Shown here piece after piece: positions 52,635 to 63,353 of a stretch of DNA of 64,000 nucleotides. The DNA is taken from assembly GCF_000421565.1 (NCBI RefSeq), contig NZ_ATXG01000015.1:1-64000 (forward strand), in the 5' to 3' direction. The DNA comes from Agromyces subbeticus DSM 16689 (GTDB lineage: Bacteria; Actinomycetota; Actinomycetes; Actinomycetales; Microbacteriaceae). Positions within the stretch are counted from its first letter, which is position 1, and every line of letters starts with the position of its first letter. The notes beneath the pieces were generated by a model. The model made no database searches. It saw nothing but the letters and a program-made list of their open reading frames with translations, and was not told where the DNA came from. The position numbers and the translations under genes were made by a program.

Positions 52635-53912
52635 CTATTCGCCACCGCCGACGGGCTCGCGTTGCGCCGTCGTAGCCCCCGAGGCCGAATCGTGCGGCGA
52701 CGGCACCGCCCCGCGTGAGACCGCGGCGAGCGCCCCCTCGGCGAGCGTGACGGTGAGCTCTGCGCCTTCGGGCGCACCGGCGGGGCCGCGAACGACGTGG
52801 CCGTCGGCGCCCTGCACGATGGCGTAGCCGCGGTCGAGCGTCGCTTGCGGCGAGAGCGCCCGCAGATGCCCGCGCAGTTCGGCGACCCGGTGCGTCTGCC
52901 GATCGATCGAGCGTTCGACGAGCTCGGCGCCGCGCGCGACCCATCGGGTCAGGTCTTCGGCGCGGCGGTCGACGATCCACGAGGTCTCGGCGAGCGCCGG
53001 TCGCGAGCGCAAGTGGCCGATGCGGTCGATCTCGCGGGAGAGGACAGCCTGCAGCCGCATGCCGAGCCGGGCGCGGGCTTGCCCGACGCGCACGAGCTCT
53101 TCGTTCACGTCGGGAACGACGCGCTTCGCGGCATCCGTCGGCGTCGAGGCCCGCAGGTCGGCGACCTCGTCGAGCAGCGGGCGATCGGCTTCGTGCCCGA
53201 TCGCCGAGACGATGGGGGTGAATGCCACAGCCGCCGCCCGCACGACCCGCTCGTCGCTGAAGCCGAGCAGGTTCTGGAAGTCACCGCCGCCACGGGCGAC
53301 GATGATGACCTCGACCTGCGGATCGGCGTCGAGGCGCTCGATCGCCGCGACGACCTCTGGCACCGTGCGGTCGCCCTGGACGGCGGCGTGCACGACCCGG
53401 AACTCGACCGCCGGCCAGCGGAGCCGGGCGTTGCGCAGCACGTCTTTCTCAGCGTCGCTGTCTTTGCCGGTGATGAGCCCCACGACGCCCGGAAGGAACG
53501 GCAGCCTGCGCTTGCGAGCGGCCTCGAAGAGGCCCTCGGCGGCGAGCTGGCTGCGCAGTCGCTCGAGCCGTTCGAGCAGGTCGCCGAGGCCGACGTGCTT
53601 CAGCTCGAAGACCTGCATCGACAACGAGCCGCCCTTGACCCACCAGTTGGGCTTCACGAGGGCGATCACCCGGTCGCCCTGCTTGAACTGCTCGTCGAAT
53701 CGCGCGCGCACCGACGACCAGACCTGGAACGACAGCGTCGCGTCGGCGTCGCAATCTTTCAGCTTGCCGTAGACGTTTCCGCCCGAGACGCCCCACTGGG
53801 TGATCTCGCCCTCGACCCACACCGTGCCGAGGCGATCGATGTACTGCTTGAGCTTGCCGGAGAGGAGCGCGACCGGCCACGGTGCATCGCGTGTCGCCGG
53901 TGCATCCGTCAT
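52635..53912 (-). CDS. xseA: Exodeoxyribonuclease VII large subunit
   Basis: 425 residues: N-terminal OB fold ([36 protein letters not shown]), catalytic domain with [20 protein letters not shown] near residue 142, [20 protein letters not shown] near 203 and [20 protein letters not shown] near 240, then a long coiled coil and the C-terminal GYAIV segment. Degrades single-stranded DNA in both directions. ATG at 53912 with GAGAGG upstream; divergent from ispH by 49 bp. Confidence 0.96.
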   Translation of the reverse strand: MTDAPATRDAPWPVALLSGKLKQYIDRLGTVWVEGEITQWGVSGGNVYGKLKDCDADATLSFQVWSSVRARFDEQFKQGDRVIALVKPNWWVKGGSLSMQVFELKHVGLGDLLERLERLRSQLAAEGLFEAARKRRLPFLPGVVGLITGKDSDAEKDVLRNARLRWPAVEFRVVHAAVQGDRTVPEVVAAIERLDADPQVEVIIVARGGGDFQNLLGFSDERVVRAAAVAFTPIVSAIGHEADRPLLDEVADLRASTPTDAAKRVVPDVNEELVRVGQARARLGMRLQAVLSREIDRIGHLRSRPALAETSWIVDRRAEDLTRWVARGAELVERSIDRQTHRVAELRGHLRALSPQATLDRGYAIVQGADGHVVRGPAGAPEGAELTVTLAEGALAAVSRGAVPSPHDSASGATTAQREPVGGGE

Positions 53913-53948
53913 GAGGCCTCTCAAGCCGCTCGCCCAGCTTCCGCCGCG

Positions 53949-53954
53949 TAGGAT
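53949..53954 (+). promoter_or_regulatory. -10 element of the leaderless ispH promoter
   Basis: TAGGAT followed by seven bases and the GTG at 53962. This supports the GTG start over the ATG at 53953, which lies inside the -10 box. Confidence 0.6.
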
Positions 53955-53961
53955 GGGAACC

Positions 53962-55041
53962 GTGACGAGCACTACGGACACCCCGCGAATCGGCCTCGGC
54001 ATGCCCAGAGTTCCGGGCGTGCGCGGCCGGCTCAAGGATAACCCGGTCCCCGGACACAAGCGCGTGCTGCTCGCAGCGCCGCGCGGCTACTGCGCCGGCG
54101 TCGATCGTGCGGTGATCGCCGTCGAGAAGGCGCTCGAGCACTACGGGGCACCGGTCTACGTGCGCAAGCAGATCGTGCACAACATCCACGTCGTCACCGA
54201 ACTCGAGGCGATGGGCGCCATCTTCGTCGAAGAAGTCGACGAGGTGCCCGCGGGCGCCCACATCGTCTTCAGCGCGCACGGAGTCTCCCCGGCCGTGGTC
54301 AATGCCGCCGCCGATCGCGGCCTGCACGCCATCGACGCGACCTGTCCGCTCGTCACCAAGGTTCACCGAGAGGCCGTGCGGTTCGCTCGTGACGACTTCG
54401 AGATCCTGTTGATCGGCCACGAAGGGCACGAAGAGGTCGAGGGCACGGCGGGCGAGGCGCCTGATCACGTCACGATCGTCAACAGCCCCGACGACGTCGA
54501 CAACATCGTGGTGCAAGACCCCGACAAGGTCGTGTGGCTCTCGCAGACGACCCTCTCGGTCGACGAGACCATGGAGACGGTGCGGCGCCTGCGCGAGCGG
54601 TTCCCGAATCTTCAAGACCCGCCCTCCGACGACATCTGCTACGCCACCCAGAACCGCCAGGTGGCCATCAAGAAGGTCGCCCGCGACGCCGATCTCGTCA
54701 TCGTCGTGGGTTCGGCCAACAGCTCGAACAGCGTTCGGCTCGTCGAGGTCGCCCTCGAGTACGGCGCGAAGGCGGCCTACCGGGTCGACTACGCGAGCGA
54801 GGTCAAGCAGGAGTGGCTCGACGGGGTCGAGACGGTCGGCGTGACGAGCGGGGCATCCGTGCCCGAAGAACTCGTGAAAGAGCTGCTCGACGCGCTCGCC
54901 GACGCCGGCTACGGCGAGGTCGCCGAGGTCAAGACGGCCGAGGAAGACCTGATGTTCTCGCTGCCGAAAGAGCTGCGCAAAGACCTCGCCGGCAAGACCG
55001 ACGCACGGGCGATCGGCGGCCGGGTCAGCGCGCAGAGCTGA
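53962..55041 (+). CDS. ispH: 4-hydroxy-3-methylbut-2-enyl diphosphate reductase
   Basis: Last enzyme of the MEP pathway: reduces HMBPP to IPP and DMAPP with a 4Fe-4S cluster. 359 residues. The three cluster cysteines are C44 ([13 protein letters not shown]), C128 ([15 protein letters not shown]) and C226 ([14 protein letters not shown]); substrate residues lie in QIVHNIHVV and [15 protein letters not shown]. The N-terminus is about 30 residues longer than in E. coli, as in other actinobacteria. Confidence 0.96.
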   Translation: MTSTTDTPRIGLGMPRVPGVRGRLKDNPVPGHKRVLLAAPRGYCAGVDRAVIAVEKALEHYGAPVYVRKQIVHNIHVVTELEAMGAIFVEEVDEVPAGAHIVFSAHGVSPAVVNAAADRGLHAIDATCPLVTKVHREAVRFARDDFEILLIGHEGHEEVEGTAGEAPDHVTIVNSPDDVDNIVVQDPDKVVWLSQTTLSVDETMETVRRLRERFPNLQDPPSDDICYATQNRQVAIKKVARDADLVIVVGSANSSNSVRLVEVALEYGAKAAYRVDYASEVKQEWLDGVETVGVTSGASVPEELVKELLDALADAGYGEVAEVKTAEEDLMFSLPKELRKDLAGKTDARAIGGRVSAQS

Positions 55042-55087
55042 CCACGCCCGGGCCGCCGGCGCTGCGAGTGCCGACGTCGCGCGCGGA

Positions 55088-55792
55088 TCAGCCGCCGACG
55101 GTTGTTCCGACGTACTCCATGAACGTGGGGTCGGCGAAGAAGACGATGCTCATGAGCACCATCATCGCGATGAACGACACCGCGCCGCCGACGATGGGGA
55201 TCCAGAACGCCATGCGACGACGGCGGAGCCGCCGGATCGAGAGACCGAGCGTCGCCGCGTAGATGGCGAGCTGCACGAGCGTTCCCACCAGGATGATCGT
55301 CGGCATCGACGCGCCAGGCGTGAAGTCGCCGATGCCCTGCTGCGTGTACACGAGCTGAATCTGTTGGGGGAGCTGCTGCAGGCCCGAAGCGGTGCTCCAG
55401 GCGCCGAACGCGCCGATCACGAGCAGGCCGATCGTGATCATGCGGTCGACCGAGCGCTCGGGGCGGACGAGCGGCAGCGCGGATGCCGCGAGCTCGTCGT
55501 TCGATCGGCCGGCCGTGCTGCTCGCGCCCGAGGGGGACTTCGCCGGCCGGTCGCGCCCGGGCGTGCGTTTCGGCGCGGTCGCGGCAGCCGAAGCGGCAGC
55601 TGCCGCCGGCGCACCGCGATCATCGACCGGTGGCGTCCAGGTCCACCCCTCAGGGGCGTACTCGCCGTATTGCGGACGAGGCCGCTCGTCTCGCGGCGGC
55701 GACGGCACGGCGGGCGGGTTCACCGTGCCGTCGTGAGTCGCCCCGGAGTCGCCCGATTCGTCGGGCGTGCGAGCGGCCTCGTGCTGCGACAT
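55088..55792 (-). CDS. DUF6264-like membrane protein
   Basis: 234 residues: a Pro/Ala-rich cytoplasmic half (about 1-115, with YGEYAPEGWTWTPP), then three or four membrane helices (ITIGLLVIGAFGAWSTASGL, PTIILVGTLVQLAIYAATLG, WIPIVGGAVSFIAMMVLMSI). The layout matches the Microbacteriaceae family DUF6264 as I remember it. Function unknown. Starts 7 bp after the fba stop without a ribosome site, so likely coupled. Confidence 0.75.
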   Translation of the reverse strand: MSQHEAARTPDESGDSGATHDGTVNPPAVPSPPRDERPRPQYGEYAPEGWTWTPPVDDRGAPAAAAASAAATAPKRTPGRDRPAKSPSGASSTAGRSNDELAASALPLVRPERSVDRMITIGLLVIGAFGAWSTASGLQQLPQQIQLVYTQQGIGDFTPGASMPTIILVGTLVQLAIYAATLGLSIRRLRRRRMAFWIPIVGGAVSFIAMMVLMSIVFFADPTFMEYVGTTVGG

Positions 55793-55799
55793 CCGGTGC

Positions 55800-56828
<1,029 letters not shown>

Positions 56829-56933
56829 GGTGCTCCTTCGGACGACGGTGGGGTTTGGAGTCGAGTCTACCGACTAGCCGAGGGGTGCTCAGGTGTCGGA
56901 TGCCGCTGCGCACGCGTGCGGCAGGATGGACGG

Positions 56934-57905
56934 ATGCCGACCCCATCCGATCCGCTCCGCCTCGCCGAGCTCGGCCTCGTCGACGGTTTCCGTCGTGCCA
57001 CGGCGCTCGCCGCGCTCGCCGCCGCGCCGCTCGTGGGCTCTGGCGACGGACATGGCATCGACGCGCTCGCTGTTGAGGCATTGCGCCGGGCACTCGGCGA
57101 ACTGACGGTCGACGGCTTGGTCGTGGTCGGCGAGGGCGAGAAGGACGAAGCGCCGATGCTGTTCGTGGGGGAGCGGTTCGGCCGCAGTGACGGCGATGCT
57201 CCGCTCATCGACCTCGCCGTCGACCCCGTTGACGGCACCCGGCTCGCGGCGGCCGGCGCGCCTGGCGCGATGGCCGTGCTCGCGGTGGCGCCGCGCGGTT
57301 CCCTCGCCGCGCTCGGTGCCGCCCACTACCTCGAGAAGCACGTGACGTGGTTTCCGGATGCCCCGGCCGGCGCCCCGGTCGGCGAGCTCGTCGCCCGCAT
57401 CGCGACGGCACGGGGTGTCACGCCCGCCGAGGTGCGCGTCGCGGTGCAGGAGCGGCCGAGGAACGAGCGGTTCGCCGCCGAGGCGCGGGCCGCAGGGGCA
57501 TCCGTCGAGCTCTTCGTGCACGGCGACGTCGAGCGCAGCCTTCGCGCCGCGCAACCGGGCACGGGCCTCGACCTCGTGTCGGGCATCGGCGGGGCGCCCG
57601 AAGGCGTGCTGACCGCCGCCGCCGTGCGAGCCCTCGGCGGTTCGATGTGGGCGAGGCTCGCGCCGCAGTCGGAGGCCGAGCGCTCGAGGGTGCTCGCGGC
57701 CGGCCTCGACCTCGCCCGCGTCTGGCCGCTCACCGAGCTCTGCGCCGCTCCAGCGTGGATCTTCCTGAGCGCGGTGACCGAGTGTGCACCCGGCGGCGAG
57801 GTCATCGCCGGGGTGCGCAGCACGCCCGACGGCGGTGCGGTCGCGGCGACCTGGCACGCCGGACCGGGCGTCGACCGCGTCGTCGCCGAGGTGCGCTCGA
57901 ACTGA
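56934..57905 (+). CDS. GlpX-like (class II fructose-bisphosphatase) diverged paralogue
   Basis: 323 residues of the GlpX fold: VVGEGEKDEAPMLFVGERFG near residue 63, LAVDPVDGTRLAAAGAPGAM near 95 (metal site), GIGGAPEGVLTAAAVRALGG near 218. The block that reads DGDV in canonical GlpX is HGDV here (H196), and the C-terminus is shortened and reworded. It may use another sugar bisphosphate or have reduced activity. ATG with CAGGAT six bases upstream. The canonical glpX lies 142 bp downstream. Confidence 0.85.
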   Translation: MPTPSDPLRLAELGLVDGFRRATALAALAAAPLVGSGDGHGIDALAVEALRRALGELTVDGLVVVGEGEKDEAPMLFVGERFGRSDGDAPLIDLAVDPVDGTRLAAAGAPGAMAVLAVAPRGSLAALGAAHYLEKHVTWFPDAPAGAPVGELVARIATARGVTPAEVRVAVQERPRNERFAAEARAAGASVELFVHGDVERSLRAAQPGTGLDLVSGIGGAPEGVLTAAAVRALGGSMWARLAPQSEAERSRVLAAGLDLARVWPLTELCAAPAWIFLSAVTECAPGGEVIAGVRSTPDGGAVAATWHAGPGVDRVVAEVRSN

Positions 57906-57915
57906 TTGAGATCTT

Positions 57916-57931
57916 AAGAATGCACATTCTT
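57916..57931. promoter_or_regulatory. AT-rich palindrome between the two fructose-bisphosphatase genes
   Basis: AAGAATG-CA-CATTCTT has perfect 7-bp arms, 10 bp after the stop of the paralogue. It stands out as AT-rich in a very GC-rich region. It may be an operator for glpX (presumed -10 TAGGCT at 57979-57984) or, with the TTTC after it, a weak terminator. Confidence 0.5.
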
Positions 57932-58046
57932 TCATCGCTCTGACGCTGAACTCCCGCTCGTTCTGTGCCGTCGCTGCCTAGGCTGGAGACGATCGTTCCA
58001 GGCCGGCCGTGACGGCCGACCGCACTAGCGTCCGGGAGGACCCTCG

Positions 58047-59048
58047 ATGGTGAGCACCGATACGGCAAGTCTCTTCTTGCACCCCGACCGAAACATCGCC
58101 CTCGAGCTCGTGCGCGCCACCGAGGCCGCGGCGATCCGCTCGTACCCGTGGATCGGCCGAGGCGACAAGCTCGGCGCCGACGGCGCAGCCGTCGACGCGA
58201 TGCGCGCCTTCCTCGGCACCGTGAACTTCGACGGCGTCGTCGTGATCGGCGAGGGCGAGAAAGACGCAGCGCCCATGCTCTTCAACGGCGAGCGCGTCGG
58301 CAACGGTCGCGGCCCCGCGTGCGACATCGCGGTCGACCCGATCGACGGCACCTCGCTCACGGCGGCCGGCCGCCAGAACGCGCTCTCGGTCATCGCGGTC
58401 TCCGACCGCGGATCGATGCTCGACGCGTCGTCCGTCTTCTATATGGACAAGATCGTCACGGATGCCTCGGGCATCGGCGTCGTCGACATCCGGAAGCCCA
58501 TCGGCGAGAACCTGCGGGCTCTCGCGGCGGCGAAGGGCAAGCAGGTCGGCGAGATGCGCGTGGCCGTGCTCAACCGGCCGCGGCACGAACAGCTCATCGC
58601 CGACATCCGCGCGGCGGGGGCGGGCACTCGCCTCATCAGCGACGGCGACGTCGCCGGCGGCATCAACGCCGCACGCTACGACTCGCGCATCGACATGTGC
58701 GTCGGCATCGGCGGCAGCCCGGAAGGCATTACGACCTCGTGCGCGATCAAGGCGCTCGGCGGGTTCATGCAGGGCCGGCTCGCGCCGGGTGACGATGCGG
58801 AGCGCGCGCGCGGCGAGGCGGCGGGGCTCGACTGCGACCAGGTCTACGAACTCGACGACCTCGTGAAGGGCGACAACACGTTCTTCGTCGCGACCGGCGT
58901 CACCGACGGCGAACTCGTCGACGGCGTCTCGCGCAGAGGGCCGATCATTCGCACCGAGTCGATCGTGCTGCGCGGCAAGTCGGGCACGATCCGCCGGGTG
59001 CGGGCCGATCACCTCGCCGAGAAGTGGCTCGTCGACGATCTGCTCTGA
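58047..59048 (+). CDS. glpX: Fructose-1,6-bisphosphatase, class II
   Basis: Gluconeogenic phosphatase. 333 residues with canonical motifs: YPWIGRGDKLGADGAAVDAM near residue 32, VIGEGEKDAAPMLFNGERVG near 65, IAVDPIDGTSLTAAGRQNAL near 93, SDGDVAGGINAARYDSRIDM (D199) and VGIGGSPEGITTSCAIKALG. Mycobacteria and relatives rely on GlpX as the main FBPase. ATG with GGGAGGA upstream. Confidence 0.96.
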   Translation: MVSTDTASLFLHPDRNIALELVRATEAAAIRSYPWIGRGDKLGADGAAVDAMRAFLGTVNFDGVVVIGEGEKDAAPMLFNGERVGNGRGPACDIAVDPIDGTSLTAAGRQNALSVIAVSDRGSMLDASSVFYMDKIVTDASGIGVVDIRKPIGENLRALAAAKGKQVGEMRVAVLNRPRHEQLIADIRAAGAGTRLISDGDVAGGINAARYDSRIDMCVGIGGSPEGITTSCAIKALGGFMQGRLAPGDDAERARGEAAGLDCDQVYELDDLVKGDNTFFVATGVTDGELVDGVSRRGPIIRTESIVLRGKSGTIRRVRADHLAEKWLVDDLL

Positions 59049-59104
59049 GCGGCCGTCTGCCGGCGCGTGCGTCCGGCGACGGTGGCGCGCGACATGATGG
59101 ACGA

Positions 59105-60481
59105 ATGACCACCGTCGAACGTCTTCCGCGCGCGCTGCGGCCCTTCGGTTCGAGCCAGTACCGCCTGTTGACGGCCGCGCTCGCCGCGTCGCTGCTGAGC
59201 GCCGGCGCCTGGATCGTGTCGGCCGTCTGGCAGGTCGTCGAACTCGGCGGTACGCCGATCGACCTCTCGCTCGTCGCCGTCGGCTCCAGCCTCGGACTCG
59301 TGCTGGCCGTGCTCTTCGGCGGGGTCGCGGCCGATCGCATCCCGCAGCGGCGCATCCTCCTGACCGTCGAGATCGTGCGCGGCGTCGGGTTCTCGGTGGC
59401 CGCCTTCCTCGCCATCACCGGAATCATCGAGGTCTGGCACATCGCGCTCATCTCGTTCGCGCTCGGCCTCGCCGACGGGTTCTTCTACCCGGCCTACTCG
59501 GCGTGGCTGCCCGCCATCCTGCCCGAGGGGCAGTTGCTCGCCGCCAACGGAATCGAAGGAGTGCTGCGGCCGTCGGTGATGAATGCCGCAGGCCCTGCCG
59601 TCGCGAGCGCGCTCATCGCGATGCAGGGGCCGTGGCTCGCGTTCGCGGTGGTGGCCGGGCTGCAGGTGGTCGCAGCCGCAGTGCTCGCGGCGATGCGCAC
59701 GACACCGGTTCGGCGCGAGCTCGACGGGCCGCCGGTGCATCCCGTGCGCCAGACCTTCATCGACCTGCGCGACGGGTTCGCCTACCTGTTGCGCACGCGG
59801 TGGCTCTTCGCGACGCTCGTGTTCTCGATCCTGCTGGTGTTCATGATCATGGGCCCGATCGAGGTGCTGCTGCCGTTCGCGGTGAAAGACCAGACCGGCG
59901 GCGGCGCGGGCGCGTTCGCGCTCGCGCTCGCCGCATTCGGCGTCGGCGGCGCGGTGGGCTCATTGGCGGTCGCATCGATGCGACTGCCACGGCGCTACCT
60001 GACGTTGATGATCCTGGCGTGGGGATTCGGCGGGCTTCCGCTCGCGATCATCGGCTTCACCTCGTGGCTCTGGGTCATGGTCGTCGCGCTCTTCATCTGC
60101 GGCCTGCTGTTCTCGGGCGCCAGTGTCGTCGGGGGCACGCTGCTGCAGCGCCGGGTGCCGCCGGCGATGCTCGGCCGTGTCTCGAGCCTCGACTTCTTCG
60201 TCTCGCTCGCGCTCATGCCGATCTCGATGGCGGTCGCCGGGCCGGTGGGGGAGTCGATCGGCATCGCGCCCGCGTTCCTCATCGCCGGCCTCGCCGCGCC
60301 CCTGCTCGCGATCGTCACGCTCGCGTTCGCGCGTCTCGGCCGAGACGAGCTCGCGCATCCGCTCGACGCGATGATCGATGCCGAGCCCGTGACTGGGGCG
60401 GGCACTGCTGCCGGATTCGAAACGCCCGTCGACGAGCCACATGACTCCGATGAGACGCAGACCGACCTCAAGAACCGCTAG
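59105..60481 (+). CDS. Major facilitator superfamily transporter (MFS_3-like)
   Basis: 458 residues with about 11-12 membrane helices. The loop after helix 2 reads FGGVAADRIPQRRILLTVEI, a variant of the MFS motif A; PAYSAWLPAILPEGQLLAAN near residue 135 and RVPPAMLGRVSSLDFFVSLA near 350 are typical of the enterobactin exporter-like (MFS_3) group. Substrate unknown. ATG with CATGAT six bases upstream. Confidence 0.86.
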   Translation: MTTVERLPRALRPFGSSQYRLLTAALAASLLSAGAWIVSAVWQVVELGGTPIDLSLVAVGSSLGLVLAVLFGGVAADRIPQRRILLTVEIVRGVGFSVAAFLAITGIIEVWHIALISFALGLADGFFYPAYSAWLPAILPEGQLLAANGIEGVLRPSVMNAAGPAVASALIAMQGPWLAFAVVAGLQVVAAAVLAAMRTTPVRRELDGPPVHPVRQTFIDLRDGFAYLLRTRWLFATLVFSILLVFMIMGPIEVLLPFAVKDQTGGGAGAFALALAAFGVGGAVGSLAVASMRLPRRYLTLMILAWGFGGLPLAIIGFTSWLWVMVVALFICGLLFSGASVVGGTLLQRRVPPAMLGRVSSLDFFVSLALMPISMAVAGPVGESIGIAPAFLIAGLAAPLLAIVTLAFARLGRDELAHPLDAMIDAEPVTGAGTAAGFETPVDEPHDSDETQTDLKNR

Positions 60482-60497
60482 GCCCGGGCGTTCCTGG

Positions 60498-60529
60498 CGT
60501 CGCGCGGCCGTGCCACCGGCTGCGCGACG
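60498..60529 (+). terminator. Hairpin after the MFS gene
   Basis: CGTCGCGC at 60498-60505 pairs with GCGCGACG at 60522-60529 (perfect 8 bp, 16-base loop with some further pairing), 17 bp after the MFS stop. Confidence 0.6.
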
Positions 60530-60656
60530 TCGGACCGGCAGTGTCGAGCGTGCGACTGGCTTCGTCAGGGGTCGACGCGCGACGAGCCTCGTGCAAGTCT
60601 GGGAAAGAGGTGCGCACGCGCAGGAGCGGCGCGCTCATCGCCGAGAGGAGATCACG

Positions 60657-61052
60657 ATGGTCACGGTGCGAGATGCATTCCCCGGGTTCAGCGTCGACGA
60701 CATCGATGCGGCCCGCGAGTTCTACGGTACGAAGTTGGGGTTGCCGGTCGATGACGAACCCGGCGCGGGAGCGCTGGGTGTCACCCTGCCGTCAGGCCAG
60801 GGGGTGTTCATCTACCCGAAGCCGAATCACGAGCCCGCGAGCTTCACGATCTTGAACCTCGTGGTCGACGACATCGACCATGCCGTCGATGAGCTGAATG
60901 CTGCGGGAGTCGTGACGAAGATCTACACCGCACCCGACGACTTCGGCACCGACGAACGCGGCATCGCGCGTGGTTCGGTGAGCGGCCAAGGACCGGACAT
61001 CGCCTGGTTCACCGACCCGGCGGGCAACGTGCTGAGTGTGATCGTCAGCTGA
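60657..61052 (+). CDS. VOC (glyoxalase/bleomycin-resistance) superfamily protein
   Basis: 131 residues with two beta-alpha-beta-beta-beta modules: VRDAFPGFSVDDIDAAREFY, GTKLGLPVDDEPG and FTILNLVVDDIDHAVDELNA, then IAWFTDPAGNVLSVIV. Metal-dependent lyases, dioxygenases and antibiotic-binding proteins share the fold; no specific role is visible. ATG at 60657 with GAGAGGAG upstream. Confidence 0.88.
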   Translation: MVTVRDAFPGFSVDDIDAAREFYGTKLGLPVDDEPGAGALGVTLPSGQGVFIYPKPNHEPASFTILNLVVDDIDHAVDELNAAGVVTKIYTAPDDFGTDERGIARGSVSGQGPDIAWFTDPAGNVLSVIVS

Positions 61053-61072
61053 CGATCGTCGGCTGACGCGAA

Positions 61073-61088
61073 CGGCTCCGCGGAGCCG
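61073..61088. terminator. Hairpin between the VOC gene and rmuC
   Basis: CGGCTCCGCGGAGCCG is a perfect 16-bp palindrome followed by CTTTC, between two convergent genes. Confidence 0.65.
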
Positions 61089-61118
61089 CTTTCAGGCTCG
61101 CTCGATGCGCCGCTGCGG

Positions 61119-62543
61119 CTAGATCGAGCGGATCTCTGGATCGAGCTCGAGGAGCGGCTCGCCGCCGGCGTCGCGCTCGTCGAACGCGTCGCGCTCGTCG
61201 GCGCCACCGTTGCCGGTGATCTCGGGCGCGGTCAGCCGACGCGGCTGCTCGTGCACCGCCGCCGGCGTGGTGAGGAGTTCGATCTTCGTCTCGTCGATGC
61301 CCGGGAACTGCCGCGCCGTCACCAGCACGCGAGTCTCGAGTGAGTTGGCGAACTTGTTGTAGCTGTCGACCGTGCGTTCGATCGCCTTGCGCAGGCCGTC
61401 GGCGTGACCGGCCAAGGTGCCGATGCGCTGATAGAGCGTGTTGCCGAGGTCGAAGAGCTTCTTCGCCTCATTGGAGACCGCCTGCTGCTGCCAGGTGAAC
61501 GCGACGGTCTTCAGCACGGCCCACAGGTTGACTGGAGAGGCGAGTGCGACGCGCTTGCCGAAGGCGTAGTCGAGCAACGCGGGGTCGGCCTCGAGGGCCG
61601 ACGACAGCAGCGATTCACTCGGAATGAATGCGATGACGAACTCGGGACTCGCGTCGAGCCCCTCCCAGTAGGTCTTCTTGGCGAGCGCGTCGATGTGCCC
61701 GCGCACGGCCTTCACATGGCGGTTCACGAGTTCTTTGCGCCGCGCACCTTCTTCACCGGTGGCGGTGACCGCGATCTGGCTCGCTTCGAGGTAGTGCTCG
61801 AGGGGCACCTTGGCATCGAGGGGGATGGACTTGCCGCCCGGAAGGCGCACGACCATGTCGGGCCGCCCGGAGCCGGCGTCGGTCACGATGCTCTGCTGCG
61901 TGTAGAAGTCGACGTACTGCGTGAGCCCGGCCGCCTCGACCACTCGGCGCAGCTGAGTCTCGCCCCACACGCCGCGAGTGCTGTTGGAGCGGAGCGCAGA
62001 GGCCAGTGACTCGGTCGTGGCCCGAAGCTCGGCGTCGGACAGTTGCGCCTGCTTCAGCTGCTCGGCGAGCGAGCCGTATTGCTCGCTGCGCTGGCGCTCG
62101 AGCTCGGTGACCTTGGCCTGCATCGTCTGCAGGGTCTCGCGAACAGGGCTGAGTGCCTGCAGCACGGCGCTCTCGCGCTTCTCGCGCTCGGTGCGTTCGG
62201 TCTGGTCGGTGCGCTGCTGCTCGATGAGGTCGCGGTACCGGGCGCGATGCTCGTCGATCTGCTTCTCGAGGGCGTCGACCGTCGAGAGGGTCGAGGCGAG
62301 CTCGGCCTGCAGACTCGCTCGAACCTCGAGTTCGTGCGCGCGCAGTTCGGACAGCGCCACGGCCTCGGCCGCGCGCACCTCGGCGAGCTGCGCCTGGTGA
62401 CGTGCTTCGATCAGCGCTGGATCTTCGCTGACGGGCTGCTCTGCGGCGGTCTGCGCAGTGCGGCGCTGCATGAGCAGCGCGACCACGAGCGCGCCGATGG
62501 CGCCGCCGACGAGAAGGCCGATGACGAGCGCGATGATGTCCAT
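61119..62543 (-). CDS. rmuC: DNA recombination protein RmuC
   Basis: 474 residues: an N-terminal membrane helix (IIALVIGLLVGGAIGALVVA), a long coiled coil (about 45-185) and the RmuC domain with NSTRGVWGETQLRRVVEAAG near residue 186, LPGGKSIPLDAKVPLEHYLE near 228 and VIAFIPSESLLSSALEADPA near 305. RmuC limits inversions at short repeats, and the domain has a nuclease-like fold. ATG at 62543; a GTG two codons upstream is an alternative. Confidence 0.93.
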   Translation of the reverse strand: MDIIALVIGLLVGGAIGALVVALLMQRRTAQTAAEQPVSEDPALIEARHQAQLAEVRAAEAVALSELRAHELEVRASLQAELASTLSTVDALEKQIDEHRARYRDLIEQQRTDQTERTEREKRESAVLQALSPVRETLQTMQAKVTELERQRSEQYGSLAEQLKQAQLSDAELRATTESLASALRSNSTRGVWGETQLRRVVEAAGLTQYVDFYTQQSIVTDAGSGRPDMVVRLPGGKSIPLDAKVPLEHYLEASQIAVTATGEEGARRKELVNRHVKAVRGHIDALAKKTYWEGLDASPEFVIAFIPSESLLSSALEADPALLDYAFGKRVALASPVNLWAVLKTVAFTWQQQAVSNEAKKLFDLGNTLYQRIGTLAGHADGLRKAIERTVDSYNKFANSLETRVLVTARQFPGIDETKIELLTTPAAVHEQPRRLTAPEITGNGGADERDAFDERDAGGEPLLELDPEIRSI

Positions 62544-62598
62544 TCCCACAGTGTCGCAGGGGCCGCCGACATCGCCTGGTTGCGGGCCCGGCGGGCCG

Positions 62599-63216
62599 CT
62601 ACTGCAGGGCCATGGGGCCGTGGGCTGCCCGGTCGTCGCGAGTGGCGACCGGCCCGATGGCGCCGATCTTCACCCGGGTGATGTGTGCGAGCCGATCGAG
62701 GTCGTCGATGTCGTGCCGGGCCGCAGCGTGCACGATGATCGCGGCGCACGCCTCGGCGTCGGCGAGCGCGTCGTGATGCGAGAAGCCCTCGAAGCCGGCC
62801 GCCATCGCCGCGACCGGCAGCCGGTAGGAGTCGAGGTGGTAGGTGCGACGCGCGACCTGCAGGCTGCAGAGATAGCGGAAGTCGGGAACCGCGAGTCCGA
62901 GCGCCGTCGACGTCTTGGCGATGACGCCCATGTCGAAGCCCGCGTTGTGGGCCACGAGCATGTCGTCGCCGGCGAACTCGCGTAGCGCTGGCAGGTGCAC
63001 CGACCAGTCGCCGGCGCCGGCCACCATGTCGGGCGTGATGCCGTGGATGCGCACGTTCCACTCCGAGAACTCGTTGTGCGGGAACGGCGGGCGGATGTAG
63101 CGGTGCTCTCGTTCGACGACGAGGCCGCCCCTCACCTTCACGAGCCCGACCGAACAGGCGGAGGCGCCAGAGGAGTTGGCGGTTTCGAAGTCGATCGCGG
63201 TGAAGTCCACTGGCAC
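62599..63216 (-). CDS. 3'-5' exonuclease, DEDDh family (DnaQ-like)
   Basis: 205 residues with the four-part DEDDh active site: D and E in FTAIDFETANSSGASACSVG near the N-terminus, D in VAHNAGFDMGVI near residue 96, and H-x4-D in GFSHHDALADAEACA near 148. A short stand-alone proofreading-type exonuclease. The GTG at 63216 is chosen because GACGAT lies six bases upstream and the family begins right at the first motif. Confidence 0.88.
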   Translation of the reverse strand: MPVDFTAIDFETANSSGASACSVGLVKVRGGLVVEREHRYIRPPFPHNEFSEWNVRIHGITPDMVAGAGDWSVHLPALREFAGDDMLVAHNAGFDMGVIAKTSTALGLAVPDFRYLCSLQVARRTYHLDSYRLPVAAMAAGFEGFSHHDALADAEACAAIIVHAAARHDIDDLDRLAHITRVKIGAIGPVATRDDRAAHGPMALQ

Positions 63217-63353
63217 ACAGGCATCGTCCCATGTCCAGCCGACACGACTCGACGCCGTGCACCGCGCGTCGCGAACGCCGAGGTTGACGGATGCCTCGCG
63301 CAGGGCATGAAATGGCCGTGGACGGGAAGTCCGCACGAGCAGAGGAACCGATC

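Noticed and set aside
62543-62549. GTG at 62549 as the rmuC start
   Set aside because: Adds only two residues; the ATG at 62543 begins directly at the membrane helix typical of the family, though the choice is not certain.
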